In this document: positions 14,788 through 22,487 of the stretch, one piece after another | Layout of the letters: each line of letters opens with the position of its first letter | How positions within the stretch are numbered: the stretch's first letter is position 1 | Assembly (NCBI GenBank): GCA_947624775.1 | Contig: CANQLT010000018.1 | Coordinates: 1 to 33,112, forward strand | Direction: 5' to 3' | Length of the DNA: 33,112 bases | DNA from: an uncultured Monoglobus sp. | GTDB taxonomy: Bacteria > Bacillota > Clostridia > Monoglobales > Monoglobaceae | Made by a program: the position numbers and the translations under genes | The notes under the pieces: generated by a model | Databases searched by the model: none | Seen by the model: the letters and a program-made list of their open reading frames with translations, nothing else | What the model was told of the DNA's origin: nothing

Positions 14788-15642
14788 TTAAAAAAACATG
14801 TTTATCTGAGAGGCGAACAGATATATCACCGGCGCCACCAGCACAATGCTGTCGCATCTGTCGAGCATTCCCCCGTGGCCCGGAAAAAGATTTCCGAAAT
14901 CCTTGATCCCGAACTGCCTCTTTATAAGTGACGCCGTCAGGTCGCCCACCTGAGCCGCAAGCGCCGAGATAAGACCCAGCGCGAAGGTCAGAGCGCAACT
15001 CATTTCGGCGTTGATGATATCCGCAAAAAACAGATTGATTATCAGCGCGAACAGCAAAAAGCCCAAACCGCAGACTATCGTGCCTCCGACCGCTCCCTCC
15101 ACGGTCTTTTTGGGGCTGATCTCGGGGCACAGCTTGTGCCGCCCAAACAATTTTCCCGAAAAAAACGCTCCGCTGTCGGTCATGAACGAGCCGACGAACA
15201 CCAGCCATGCCAGCACTTTTCCGAATTCAAGCTGCCTGATAAACAGCACGTTTGAAAGCAAAAACGGGATATATATAAGTCCCATGATCAGCATCGCTAT
15301 ATCCGTTATCCTTATCCTTTTGTGGCTGAAAAGCATCATCAGAAACAGAATAAGCAGATACAAAAATGCGCAGGTCATAATCATTATCGGCTCCAAAAAC
15401 GCGCAGAACGGCAAAGCGGCCGTTCCGATAAATCCGACTATGCACAGCGGCATTTGCCGCCTGAGAAGCCCCACGGCTCCGTAGTACTCAAATGTGCCTA
15501 TCAAAGAACACAAAATCGCCGCCGCCAGCATGACCCACACCGGCGCCAGCAAAATTATGATTATGACCGGGATCCCGACCGCCGCGGTCAAGACCCTCAG
15601 CTTCAGGCTCGGTTTTGATTTAGATTTTGATTCGGATCCCAT
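14788..15642 (-). CDS. cdsA: Phosphatidate cytidylyltransferase
   Basis: This membrane enzyme makes CDP-diacylglycerol from phosphatidate and CTP, the branch point for anionic phospholipids. The 284-residue protein has about eight membrane helices after a short lysine/serine-rich head. The family signature near the C-terminus is present: SLIKRQFGIKDFGN followed by PGHGGMLDRCD, with Cys where an aliphatic residue or Thr is usual before the final Asp. GGGGGAG lies 7 bases before the ATG. It is followed by the hairpin at 14740-14775 and dxr. Confidence 0.95.
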   Translation of the reverse strand: MGSESKSKSKPSLKLRVLTAAVGIPVIIIILLAPVWVMLAAAILCSLIGTFEYYGAVGLLRRQMPLCIVGFIGTAALPFCAFLEPIMIMTCAFLYLLILFLMMLFSHKRIRITDIAMLIMGLIYIPFLLSNVLFIRQLEFGKVLAWLVFVGSFMTDSGAFFSGKLFGRHKLCPEISPKKTVEGAVGGTIVCGLGFLLFALIINLFFADIINAEMSCALTFALGLISALAAQVGDLTASLIKRQFGIKDFGNLFPGHGGMLDRCDSIVLVAPVIYLFASQINMFF

Positions 15643-15679
15643 CCGAGAGCTCCCCCAATGCTTTCATTTTTCGCGTATC

Positions 15680-16432
15680 TTAAACATTTCCGAAACGCCT
15701 GTCGCGGCTTTGGAAATCAATGATCGCCCGCTCCATATCCTTTTCCTTAAAGTCGGGCCAGCATATGTCACTGTACCAGAACTCGGCGTACGCCGCCTGC
15801 CACAGCAGGAAATTCGACAGCCGCTTTTCGCCGCTGGGACGTATGATCAGATCCACCTCGGGCAGATCTGCGGTGTACATAAGCCCGCCGAGATATTTTT
15901 CATCAATATCATCGGGGCTTATTTTTCCGCTTTTCACGTCCTCGGCCGCCAGACGCGCGGCCCGCGCTATCTCGCTTCTGCCGCCGTAGTTCAGGGCAAT
16001 ATTAAGCACCATGCCGTCGCCGCTCGCGGTGACTTCCTCGGCATGGATGATCGCTTTTTTTATCTTGTCGGAAAGAGGCGCCGTGTCGCCGCTGATCCTC
16101 AGCTTCATATTGCGATTTTTGAATTTTTCCTCAACGGTCAGCAAATAGCCGTAGAGCAGATCCATCAGCGCGTCTATCTCGCTTTGGGGCCTGCTCCAGT
16201 TCTCGGTGGAAAAAGCGTACACCGTCAGCGCCTTGACGCCGATAGAGCCGCAGTAGTCGCATATCGCCTCCAAGTTATCGGCACCGGCCTTGTGTCCCAC
16301 GCTGCGCGGCAGGCCCTTGCGCCTCGCCCAGCGTCCGTTTCCATCCATTATCACGCCTATATGCGCCGGAACGCGACTGAGATCAAGCTCGGCCTGCTCC
16401 GGCTCCTTGGCGCTTTTTCGAAACAATTTCAT
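15680..16432 (-). CDS. uppS: Isoprenyl (undecaprenyl diphosphate) synthase
   Basis: This cis-prenyltransferase makes the C55 lipid carrier for peptidoglycan and other wall polymers. The 250-residue protein has the catalytic Asp at D30 in GVIMDGNGRWA, then GHKAGADNL, YAFSTENWSRP, LNYGGR, and the C-terminal substrate motif RPSGEKRLSNFLLWQ with AEFWYSDICWPDF. The start follows frr by 9 bases with only a weak GAAG-type ribosome site, so translation is probably coupled to frr. Its substrates come from the MEP pathway, of which dxr lies in the same operon. Confidence 0.96.
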   Translation of the reverse strand: MKLFRKSAKEPEQAELDLSRVPAHIGVIMDGNGRWARRKGLPRSVGHKAGADNLEAICDYCGSIGVKALTVYAFSTENWSRPQSEIDALMDLLYGYLLTVEEKFKNRNMKLRISGDTAPLSDKIKKAIIHAEEVTASGDGMVLNIALNYGGRSEIARAARLAAEDVKSGKISPDDIDEKYLGGLMYTADLPEVDLIIRPSGEKRLSNFLLWQAAYAEFWYSDICWPDFKEKDMERAIIDFQSRDRRFGNV

Positions 16433-16441
16433 AAATTTTTA

Positions 16442-16984
16442 TTATACTTCGGCGATCTCGGTCTCTTTTTCCTTAACGATCTCGTCGATCTTTTTAACAA
16501 ACTTATTGGTAAGCTTCTGGATATCGTCCTCGAGATCGGCCAGACCGTCCTCGGTTACCTCTCCGGCCTTTTTCTGCTTTTTAAAGCGCTCTATCGCGTC
16601 GCGTCTCACGCCGCGGACGGCCACCTTTGCCTCCTCGCCGCGCTTTGACACCTGCTTTACCAGCTCTTTTCTTCTCTCGCCGTCAAGAGGCGGGAACACC
16701 AGACGGATAACCTTGCCGTCGTTGTTGGGATGAATACCGATATCCGAGGCGTTGATCGCGCGCTCGATCGCTTTGAGCAGCGTGGCGTCCCAGGGCTGAA
16801 TTATTATCATTCTCGCCTCGGGGACCGATATGGTGCCCACCTGCGCCAGCGGCGTGGGAGCGCCATAATACTCAACGGTCACCTTGTCAAGTATCGCGGG
16901 ATTCGCTCTGCCCGCGCGAATACGCGACAAATCTCTTTCCAAAGCCTCGATGGCCTTTCCCATTCTTCTTTCGGATTCCTGCAT
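16442..16984 (-). CDS. frr: Ribosome recycling factor
   Basis: Splits post-termination ribosomes together with EF-G. It has 180 residues, slightly shorter than the usual 185 because the N-terminus is short. The family features are clear: LERDLSRIRAGRANPAILDKVTVEYYG, GAPTPLAQVGTISVPEARM, WDATLLKAIERAI, and the C-terminal long helix of domain I. GGAAG precedes the ATG at a suitable distance. It sits between pyrH and uppS as in most Bacillota. Confidence 0.97.
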   Translation of the reverse strand: MQESERRMGKAIEALERDLSRIRAGRANPAILDKVTVEYYGAPTPLAQVGTISVPEARMIIIQPWDATLLKAIERAINASDIGIHPNNDGKVIRLVFPPLDGERRKELVKQVSKRGEEAKVAVRGVRRDAIERFKKQKKAGEVTEDGLADLEDDIQKLTNKFVKKIDEIVKEKETEIAEV

Positions 16985-17040
16985 AACAATCTTCCTTTCT
17001 TTTTTTATTTCCTGATTTTTATATCACTGTGTATTTTTAC

Positions 17041-17745
17041 TTACGACACGATCGTGCCGATATTGTCGCCGCAAAGCACATTAACTATATTCTCGGGGTT
17101 ATCAAGGCCGAACACCAGCAGCGGGATGTTGTTGTCCATGCACAGCGTCGCCGCGGTCGTGTCCATAACGCCCAGTCCCTTGTTGAGCACATCCATAAAC
17201 GTCAGCTTGTCAAACTTCTTGGCACTTGGGTTAATATTCGGATCGCTGTCATACACGCCGTCAATCTTTTTGGCGAGAAGTATGACTTCGGCCCCGATCT
17301 CGGCCGCGCGGAGCGCCGCAGCCGTGTCTGTCGAGAAGAACGGGTTTCCGGTGCCGCAGCCGAATATCACGACCCTGCCGCGGGTCAGATGAGCGCCCGC
17401 GCGGAGCCTTATGTACGGCTCGGCGATCTGCCGCATCTCGATCGCGGTCTGGACTCTGGCTTCAACTCCGAGCCTCTCAAGCGCGTCGAGCATCGCCAGA
17501 CAGTTTATCACCGTCGCCAGCATACCCATATGGTCGGCTCTCGAACGGTCCATTCCCTCGCCGTCGCGGCCCCTCCAGAAGTTGCCGCCGCCTATCACGA
17601 TGCCTATCTCGCAGCCCATGTCGTGGCAGCGCTTTATCTGCTTTGCTATGGACTCGATCGTATCGTGGTCAAGTCCGAATCCGGTGTGTCCCGACATAGC
17701 CTCGCCGCTTATCTTGATCATTATCCTCTTATACTTAGGTGTCAT
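17041..17745 (-). CDS. pyrH: UMP kinase
   Basis: Phosphorylates UMP to UDP; bacterial hexameric amino-acid-kinase fold. Signatures: [14 protein letters not shown] at the N-terminus, [26 protein letters not shown], and [14 protein letters not shown]. Length is 234, as expected. The frame is open to 17784, but AAAGGAG 7 bases before ATG 17745 and the family N-terminus fix the start there. It is followed by frr after 56 bases. Confidence 0.97.
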   Translation of the reverse strand: MTPKYKRIMIKISGEAMSGHTGFGLDHDTIESIAKQIKRCHDMGCEIGIVIGGGNFWRGRDGEGMDRSRADHMGMLATVINCLAMLDALERLGVEARVQTAIEMRQIAEPYIRLRAGAHLTRGRVVIFGCGTGNPFFSTDTAAALRAAEIGAEVILLAKKIDGVYDSDPNINPSAKKFDKLTFMDVLNKGLGVMDTTAATLCMDNNIPLLVFGLDNPENIVNVLCGDNIGTIVS

Positions 17746-17787
17746 ATCCGTTCTCCTTTCGGGATATATTAAATCGGACGCCAATAA

Positions 17788-18240
17788 TTAATTGTCGTCC
17801 ATATTCATTTCATCGTCATTTCTGCTTCTTGACGCATTTGAAGCGCTCGAAGTCTCCGAATCGTCGTCCATCTCGGAGTCTCCGACAAAGCTGTCCTCGT
17901 CATTGAGGTAGTTGTCGTAGCTGTAGCTCCTCGACGAAGAAGTGCTCGATGATGACCCGCTCTTTTTCCTATAACTTTCAAGCTCCGACTCAACAACGTC
18001 CAGCTGATCCTGCAGCAGTTTGGTGTCGCTCTTGAGCTTGACGTTTTCCTCGGTCAGTGTGCGCACCTGCTCGTCTCTCTGCTCGATCGGGTTCACTATC
18101 ATATTGAACGACAGTACAAACGCCGCCAAAAACAGTGAAATATTGAGCAGAATAATACCTATGACAAGCATCGGCCTGCTGCCGCGCTCGGGTCTTTTTT
18201 TGTACTCATAATTTTGATTATCGGAATAATTATTGCTCAT
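17788..18240 (-). CDS. Small single-pass membrane protein with coiled coil and Ser/Asp-rich tail
   Basis: This 150-residue protein of unknown function has a basic, Asn/Tyr-rich head (1-23), one membrane helix (about 24-47), a coiled coil (about 52-93, with heptads in EENVKLKSDTKLLQDQL), then a low-complexity tail rich in Ser, Asp and Asn, probably disordered. The layout recalls FtsB/FtsL/DivIC-type division proteins, but I see no specific sequence match, and the acidic tail is unlike them. AAAGGAA precedes the ATG. It lies in the operon 42 bp before pyrH. A role in envelope assembly is possible only by context. Confidence 0.75.
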   Translation of the reverse strand: MSNNYSDNQNYEYKKRPERGSRPMLVIGIILLNISLFLAAFVLSFNMIVNPIEQRDEQVRTLTEENVKLKSDTKLLQDQLDVVESELESYRKKSGSSSSTSSSRSYSYDNYLNDEDSFVGDSEMDDDSETSSASNASRSRNDDEMNMDDN

Positions 18241-18303
18241 TTGATTTTCCTTTCATAATCGTTTTCGATAACATTTTCATTTTTATCAGCACGGCGATCC
18301 CGC

Positions 18304-18813
18304 CTATTTCATAAGCCACTGGCCGAAAGCGCCCAGATTCAGCACTCCGGTCACGAGCAGCGTCATAATCGCTCCGCTCGTCATTATCCCCAGCAGCACC
18401 GCGGGCAGCGCGTATTTCGCTCTCATGTCCAAAAGTCCCGCTATCATCGAGCCGGTCCACGCGCCCGTTGTCGGAAACGGGATCGAAACAAACACGTATA
18501 TCGCAACGGCTGCGGCTCCCGCGCTTTTTCGGGATATATCGCCCGCCTTGCGGTGAGTCCTGTTTTCAAGCCACCGCGCAAATCTGCCCAAAAGCTTTGT
18601 TTTTTTGAGCCATTTGATAAGCGGCCTGAACGCTATCAATATAAACGGTACGGGCAAAAAGTTCCCGATTATCGAAATGCCATATATCTTTAATATATTC
18701 ACAAATGTCTGATCTACCTGCGACAGACCGTATATCATCGAGCCTCTGATCTCCGACACAGGCATGACCGACAGCAAAAACGTCGTTAAATATGTTGTCA
18801 GTGTTTCCGTCAT
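18304..18813 (-). CDS. Small multidrug export family (COG2426) membrane protein
   Basis: This 169-residue, highly hydrophobic protein has four to five membrane helices. Family marks are the amphipathic start TTYLTTFLLSVMPVSEIRGSM, GNFLPVPFILIAFRPL, the basic loop RFARWLENRTHRKAG, and IPFPTTGAWTGSMIAGLL, typical of the Sm_multidrug_ex (COG2426) family related in style to DedA proteins. Despite the name, export activity is not well supported. I use ATG 18813 (GGAGG six bases before it); the longer frame to 18906 runs through the inverted-repeat leader. It is the first gene after the promoter at 18963-18991. Confidence 0.85.
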   Translation of the reverse strand: MTETLTTYLTTFLLSVMPVSEIRGSMIYGLSQVDQTFVNILKIYGISIIGNFLPVPFILIAFRPLIKWLKKTKLLGRFARWLENRTHRKAGDISRKSAGAAAVAIYVFVSIPFPTTGAWTGSMIAGLLDMRAKYALPAVLLGIMTSGAIMTLLVTGVLNLGAFGQWLMK

Positions 18814-18851
18814 TCTGTTCCTCCGTGATTTTTCAAACAAACCGCGTTTGC

Positions 18852-18936
18852 GTAAACACTGATTAAATATGGTGCGTTGATTGCGCCGCCGCAAGCGGCG
18901 CGCCAAGCCGAAAGGCGTTATTTATTCAGCGTTTAC
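18852..18936. repeat. 85-bp inverted-repeat element in the operon leader
   Basis: The two ends pair over 18 positions with two mismatches (GTAAACACTGATTAAATA against GTAAACGCTGAATAAATA), enclosing a very GC-rich hairpin (GCCGC/GCGGC) and a GCC-GAAA-GGC hairpin. It sits in the 5' untranslated leader before the COG2426 gene. It is either a small insertion element or a structured leader. Confidence 0.6.
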
Positions 18937-18962
18937 CTATGCGATTCATTACATTAAATATT

Positions 18963-18991
18963 ATTATACCATGAAAAACGCTCCATAGCAA
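18963..18991 (-). promoter_or_regulatory. Promoter of the pyrH-rseP operon
   Basis: On the minus strand TTGCTA (18986-18991), a 17-bp spacer and TATAAT (18963-18968), with a TG one base before the -10 (extended -10). It should drive the COG2426 gene through rseP. The leader is about 140 bases, with the inverted repeat at 18852-18936. Confidence 0.85.
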
Positions 18992-19037
18992 GATATTTTA
19001 TGTAAACAATTATTGAATTTTTGAAAATCCCGTCTTT

Positions 19038-20696
19038 TTATCTGCGCGTATCCCGCGGCGGCCGCCTTGAGGACGAATTTCTGCGGCGCCTTTCGGCGAT
19101 TTTTATGTTCTTTCTGATGTTCACTATCATGTACACGATAAACAGAACCAGCGCGATAAGCAGCACTATTATAAGTATTCTGATAAACAGAATGCTCCAC
19201 AGGAAGCTGAAGAACTGCATCAAAAATCCCAACGGATGGCGCTTTACTCCCGCGTCGGCTATGAGCCGTCCGCTGCCCACGACCTTGCCTTGGTACATGA
19301 CCTCAACCGTGCCTATCTCGTCGCCCTGGTTCACGGGAGCCACCAGATATTCGGGGATCCTCGGCTCAACGCTCAGCTCGTCCTCGTTGGCGTCCTCGGG
19401 TATCGTGACGAGAATGTCGCCGTCGGTTGAGAGCGTCGTGTGGTCGGAGCCGGAGCCGAAACGCACCCTTATCTCGCTGACCATGTCGCCCTTTGTGACG
19501 GCGGTCACGGCCTTATAGTTATCAAGCGCGTATTTCAGCAGATTCCTTGAGTCATAATGCCGATCATCCTCATCGGCGCCGTTCATAACCACGCCGATTA
19601 CCTCAAGCGCGCCCTTTTGTCCGGCGGAAACCAAACAGTAGCCCGCCTCGGATGTGTGGCCGGTCTTTACTCCTATGGCATTTTCGTAATAATAATTCGG
19701 GTATTTCAGCGTGGACAAAAGTCCGTTTGTGCTGATAAACGTCCTCTGGGTCGTTTTGTCTGTGGCGGGTATAATGACCCTCGGCATTGCGGCCAGCTCG
19801 CGGAAGGTGTTGTTTTTCATAGCCTCAAGTGTAAGCGTCGCCAGATCGGCGGCTGTGGTGTAATGCTCATCGTCGTGCAAGCCGTGAACGTTGACAAAAT
19901 GCGTGCCGCTCATGCCGAGCTCGGCGGCTCGGTCGTTCATGCGCTGCACAAAAGTCGGGATATCACCGCACACGATTATTGCAAGCGCCTGAGCCGCATC
20001 GTTTCCCGACTCGACCATAAGGCCCTGGAGCAGCTGCTCAACCGTGATCGTCTCGCCCTCCTTGAGCAGCATGCTGGAGCCGTCGGCCGGAAGGTCAACC
20101 AGCATTTCGGGCATAACCAGAAAAGCGGCGTGCAGATTGAGCTCGCCTCTGTCTATTGCCTCAAGGGTCAGCAGCGCCGTCATTATCTTGGTGGTGCTGG
20201 CGGGATATACCCGCTTGTCCTTCTCCTGCTCGAACATGACCTCGCCGTTTGTCGCGTTTATCAGCACCGCGGTCTGATTCGCGTCCATCACGGGGCGCCC
20301 GTTTTCGTCAACTCTCGGGTCGCGCGTGGGAGACGGCTCAGGCTTGTTCTCGTCCGAGTCATCATTATTAACGTCCTCATCCGTATCGTCCGCGCTCTTT
20401 TTCGGGGACTTTGTAGCCGAAGGCTTGTCCTCGGATTCCGAATCGGTATCGGACGACGAGTTTTTGCCGCGTATCGTGCCGCGCTCGTCATTCCTCGCAG
20501 AGCCGTTATCCTCCGCGGTTTCGCTGTCTTCGTCAGCACCGTCCACTACAGCGCTTTCGGTGTCCGACTGCGAGGTCTCGTCGTCCGGCGCCGCCAAAAC
20601 GCTTATCGGAGCCGCGCAAAGCGATAGGCACATCAAAAACACGGTCAGCGCCGATAAAAATTTTTTTATAATATTATCCGAAAAAATACTTCTCAC
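19038..20696 (-). CDS. D-alanyl-D-alanine carboxypeptidase (S11, PBP5/DacF-like)
   Basis: Trims the terminal D-Ala from peptidoglycan stem peptides. The three active-site motifs are present: S167-T-T-K170, S230-G-N232 and K344-T-G. A signal peptide (about 1-34) comes first. A long acidic/serine-rich stretch (about 36-120) separates it from the catalytic domain, which is unusual because family members normally start the domain right after the signal. After the PBP5_C-like domain there is a membrane helix (about 505-530) and a basic cytoplasmic-type tail rich in Arg. The start is GTG 20696, overlapping the tsaB stop as GTGA, with AAGGAGAGG upstream inside tsaB. It is the last gene of tsaE-tsaB-dac. 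Confidence 0.94.
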   Translation of the reverse strand: MRSIFSDNIIKKFLSALTVFLMCLSLCAAPISVLAAPDDETSQSDTESAVVDGADEDSETAEDNGSARNDERGTIRGKNSSSDTDSESEDKPSATKSPKKSADDTDEDVNNDDSDENKPEPSPTRDPRVDENGRPVMDANQTAVLINATNGEVMFEQEKDKRVYPASTTKIMTALLTLEAIDRGELNLHAAFLVMPEMLVDLPADGSSMLLKEGETITVEQLLQGLMVESGNDAAQALAIIVCGDIPTFVQRMNDRAAELGMSGTHFVNVHGLHDDEHYTTAADLATLTLEAMKNNTFRELAAMPRVIIPATDKTTQRTFISTNGLLSTLKYPNYYYENAIGVKTGHTSEAGYCLVSAGQKGALEVIGVVMNGADEDDRHYDSRNLLKYALDNYKAVTAVTKGDMVSEIRVRFGSGSDHTTLSTDGDILVTIPEDANEDELSVEPRIPEYLVAPVNQGDEIGTVEVMYQGKVVGSGRLIADAGVKRHPLGFLMQFFSFLWSILFIRILIIVLLIALVLFIVYMIVNIRKNIKIAERRRRNSSSRRPPRDTRR

Positions 20697-21388
20697 TTCG
20701 AAAGCCTCTCCTTTCTCTCCCTCTCGGCCTGGGAAAGCCTTATGTAATTTGGAACAAGATCGCCGCAGCTTATCGTCTCTCCGCGCCTAAGCATCTCCCC
20801 GGCGAGGAACGCCACAGATGCCGCAGAGTTAAGCAGCGCGTTGGGCGGCGCGAAGCTCGCTCGCTCCCCCATTCGCGATTCGATCTCGGCGCGGTAGGGG
20901 AAAACTCCGTCGCCGAGAAACAGCGCCTTTTTTCCATCAAGCTCATCAAGCAGAGCTTTGAGCGCCAGCGCCCTGTCGTCCGTAAGGCGCTTTAAACTTC
21001 CGTCCCCCGAAAACAGCGCGTTATACACCTGATTTCGGCGCGCGTCCATGATAGGACAGATCACTCCGCCGAAATAACGCGCGTTGTTCGCCAGCGCTTC
21101 AAGCGTCGACACCGCGGCGCAGACCGCTCCCGAGCCACGCGCCATTGCTTTTACCGCGGCGGTGCCGATCCTGACTCCGGTGAAAGAGCCCGGGCCGGCG
21201 GCTGCCGCATAGCAGTCGATATCCGACGGCGCAATATCCAGATGCCTCAACATCTGCTCGATCAGCGGCATTATCTTCTGAGAGTGAGTCTTGCCGCTGT
21301 TTATCGTAAACTCACCGATTATTTTCTCACCGTCGTACACAGCCGCCGTGGCGGGCATACAACAGGTGTCTATTCCGAGTGTCAGCAT
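20693..21388 (-). CDS. tsaB: tRNA threonylcarbamoyladenosine biosynthesis protein TsaB
   Basis: This 231-residue ASKHA-fold partner of TsaD is needed for t6A37 synthesis on ANN-decoding tRNAs. Signatures are LGIDTCCMPATAAV at the N-terminus, the SGKTHSQKIMPLIEQML helix and AAAAGPGSFTGVRIGTAAVKAMA. It overlaps tsaE by seven bases upstream and the carboxypeptidase by four downstream, so the three genes are translationally coupled. TsaD itself is not in the window. Confidence 0.95.
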   Translation of the reverse strand: MLTLGIDTCCMPATAAVYDGEKIIGEFTINSGKTHSQKIMPLIEQMLRHLDIAPSDIDCYAAAAGPGSFTGVRIGTAAVKAMARGSGAVCAAVSTLEALANNARYFGGVICPIMDARRNQVYNALFSGDGSLKRLTDDRALALKALLDELDGKKALFLGDGVFPYRAEIESRMGERASFAPPNALLNSAASVAFLAGEMLRRGETISCGDLVPNYIRLSQAERERKERLSK

Positions 21389-21798
21389 ATTTTTATCTCC
21401 CTGAAATTCTCTCCCATAGCGGGATCTTTGGAAATCTCGACGCGAACCGTTTCCTCAGGAAGCATGTCCGCTATGTTGTCCGCCCACTCGATCACGCATA
21501 CTCCGTCCCCGAACAGGTACTCGTCAAGCCACAGACGGGTCTCGTCGTCGGGATCCTCTATTCTGTATACGTCGAAATGATAGACGGGAACGCTCCCATC
21601 GTAATGATTGACAAGAGTGTAGGTAGGGCTCGTGACCGACGCCGCACCGAAACGGGCGGCTATGCCCTTTACAAAAGCCGTCTTTCCGGCGCCCAAAGGG
21701 CCGGTCAGGGCCACGACCGAGCCGGGAGCGAGCCGCTCGGCAAACCTCAGAGCGACGCTTTCGGTCTCCTCCGGAGAGGCGGTTCTGAATATTTCCAT
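21382..21798 (-). CDS. tsaE: tRNA threonylcarbamoyladenosine biosynthesis ATPase TsaE
   Basis: Small P-loop ATPase of the t6A complex, 138 residues. The Walker A motif is GPLGAGKT (33-40); SPTYTLVNHYDG and the following HFDVYRIEDPDD are family signatures, and VCVIEWADNI ends the core. GAGGT precedes the ATG. It is the first gene of tsaE-tsaB-dac, with a strong promoter 40 bp upstream. Confidence 0.95.
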   Translation of the reverse strand: MEIFRTASPEETESVALRFAERLAPGSVVALTGPLGAGKTAFVKGIAARFGAASVTSPTYTLVNHYDGSVPVYHFDVYRIEDPDDETRLWLDEYLFGDGVCVIEWADNIADMLPEETVRVEISKDPAMGENFREIKIC

Positions 21799-21839
21799 AT
21801 GATAATTTACCTCTGTACAAAAATTTACCGTTTTTATAT

Positions 21840-21868
21840 ATTATATTTGCAATACGCGATAAAGTCAA
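21840..21868 (-). promoter_or_regulatory. Promoter of tsaE-tsaB-dac
   Basis: TTGACT (21863-21868), 17-bp spacer, TATAAT (21840-21845) on the minus strand, about 40 bp before tsaE. It is back to back with the comEB promoter, whose -35 starts only 10 bp away. Confidence 0.87.
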
Positions 21869-21878
21869 TAAGAAACTA

Positions 21879-21907
21879 TTGAATATTTTAAAAAAATGAA
21901 TTATAAT
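21879..21907 (+). promoter_or_regulatory. Promoter of comEB-addA-ugtP
   Basis: TTGAAT (21879-21884), 17-bp spacer, TATAAT (21902-21907). A perfect 7-bp GC hairpin (CCGCCGC/GCGGCGG, 21932-21952) lies in the leader just before the GAGGAGG ribosome site and could tune translation or RNA stability. Confidence 0.8.
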
Positions 21908-21968
21908 ATTGCTGTTGACAAAATTCGAAATCCGCCGCGAAGGCTGCGGCGGCCGAGGAGGTTAGATC

Positions 21969-22457
21969 ATGAAAAGGGTCGATAAGGAAAACTATTATCT
22001 CGACATCGCCGAGACCGTGATAGAGCGCGGCACCTGCCTGCGCCGCAACTTCGGCGCGATCGTGGTGCGCAACGACGAGATCATATCCACCGGCTACACC
22101 GGAGCGCCGAGAGGACGGGAAAACTGCTCCGATCTGGGCTACTGCATGAGAGACAAGCTGGGCATTCCCCGCGGCGAGAGATACGAAATGTGCCGCAGCG
22201 TACACGCCGAGGCCAACTGCGTGATAAGCGCCGCCAGGCGGGACACTATCGGAGGCACCCTGTATCTTGTGGGCAAGGACGCCAAAACGGGCGAACTGGT
22301 TGAAAACGCCAACTGCTGCGCCATGTGCAAACGGCTGGTTATCAATTCGGGCATCGAGAAAGTCGTTGTGCGGCGCACCCCCACAGAGTATGAAGTCATA
22401 CCGGTCAAGAGCTGGATAGATAACGACGAGACTCTCGAGGGAGTATTGGGATACTAA
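21969..22457 (+). CDS. comEB: dCMP deaminase / ComE operon protein 2-like
   Basis: This zinc-dependent deaminase makes dUMP from dCMP for thymidylate synthesis. The 162-residue protein has the zinc and catalytic motif H79-A-E81 and the pair C117..C120 in NCCAMCKRL (the usual Pro before the first Cys is Cys here). GTGYTGAPRGRENCSDLGYC is not exact but the stretch STGYTGAPRG with a following Cys-rich turn is the expected substrate loop. GAGGAGG precedes the ATG. It is probably co-transcribed with addA 30 bp downstream. The symbol follows the Bacillus naming; no competence genes are nearby. Confidence 0.9.
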   Translation: MKRVDKENYYLDIAETVIERGTCLRRNFGAIVVRNDEIISTGYTGAPRGRENCSDLGYCMRDKLGIPRGERYEMCRSVHAEANCVISAARRDTIGGTLYLVGKDAKTGELVENANCCAMCKRLVINSGIEKVVVRRTPTEYEVIPVKSWIDNDETLEGVLGY

Positions 22458-22487
22458 AATCTGAATCAATAAAAAACGGAGGAAAAT

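Noticed and set aside
12482-15642. Long plus-strand frames opposite rseP, dxr and cdsA
   Set aside because: The minus-strand genes have intact family motifs and operon layout; the plus-strand frames are low-complexity mirrors.
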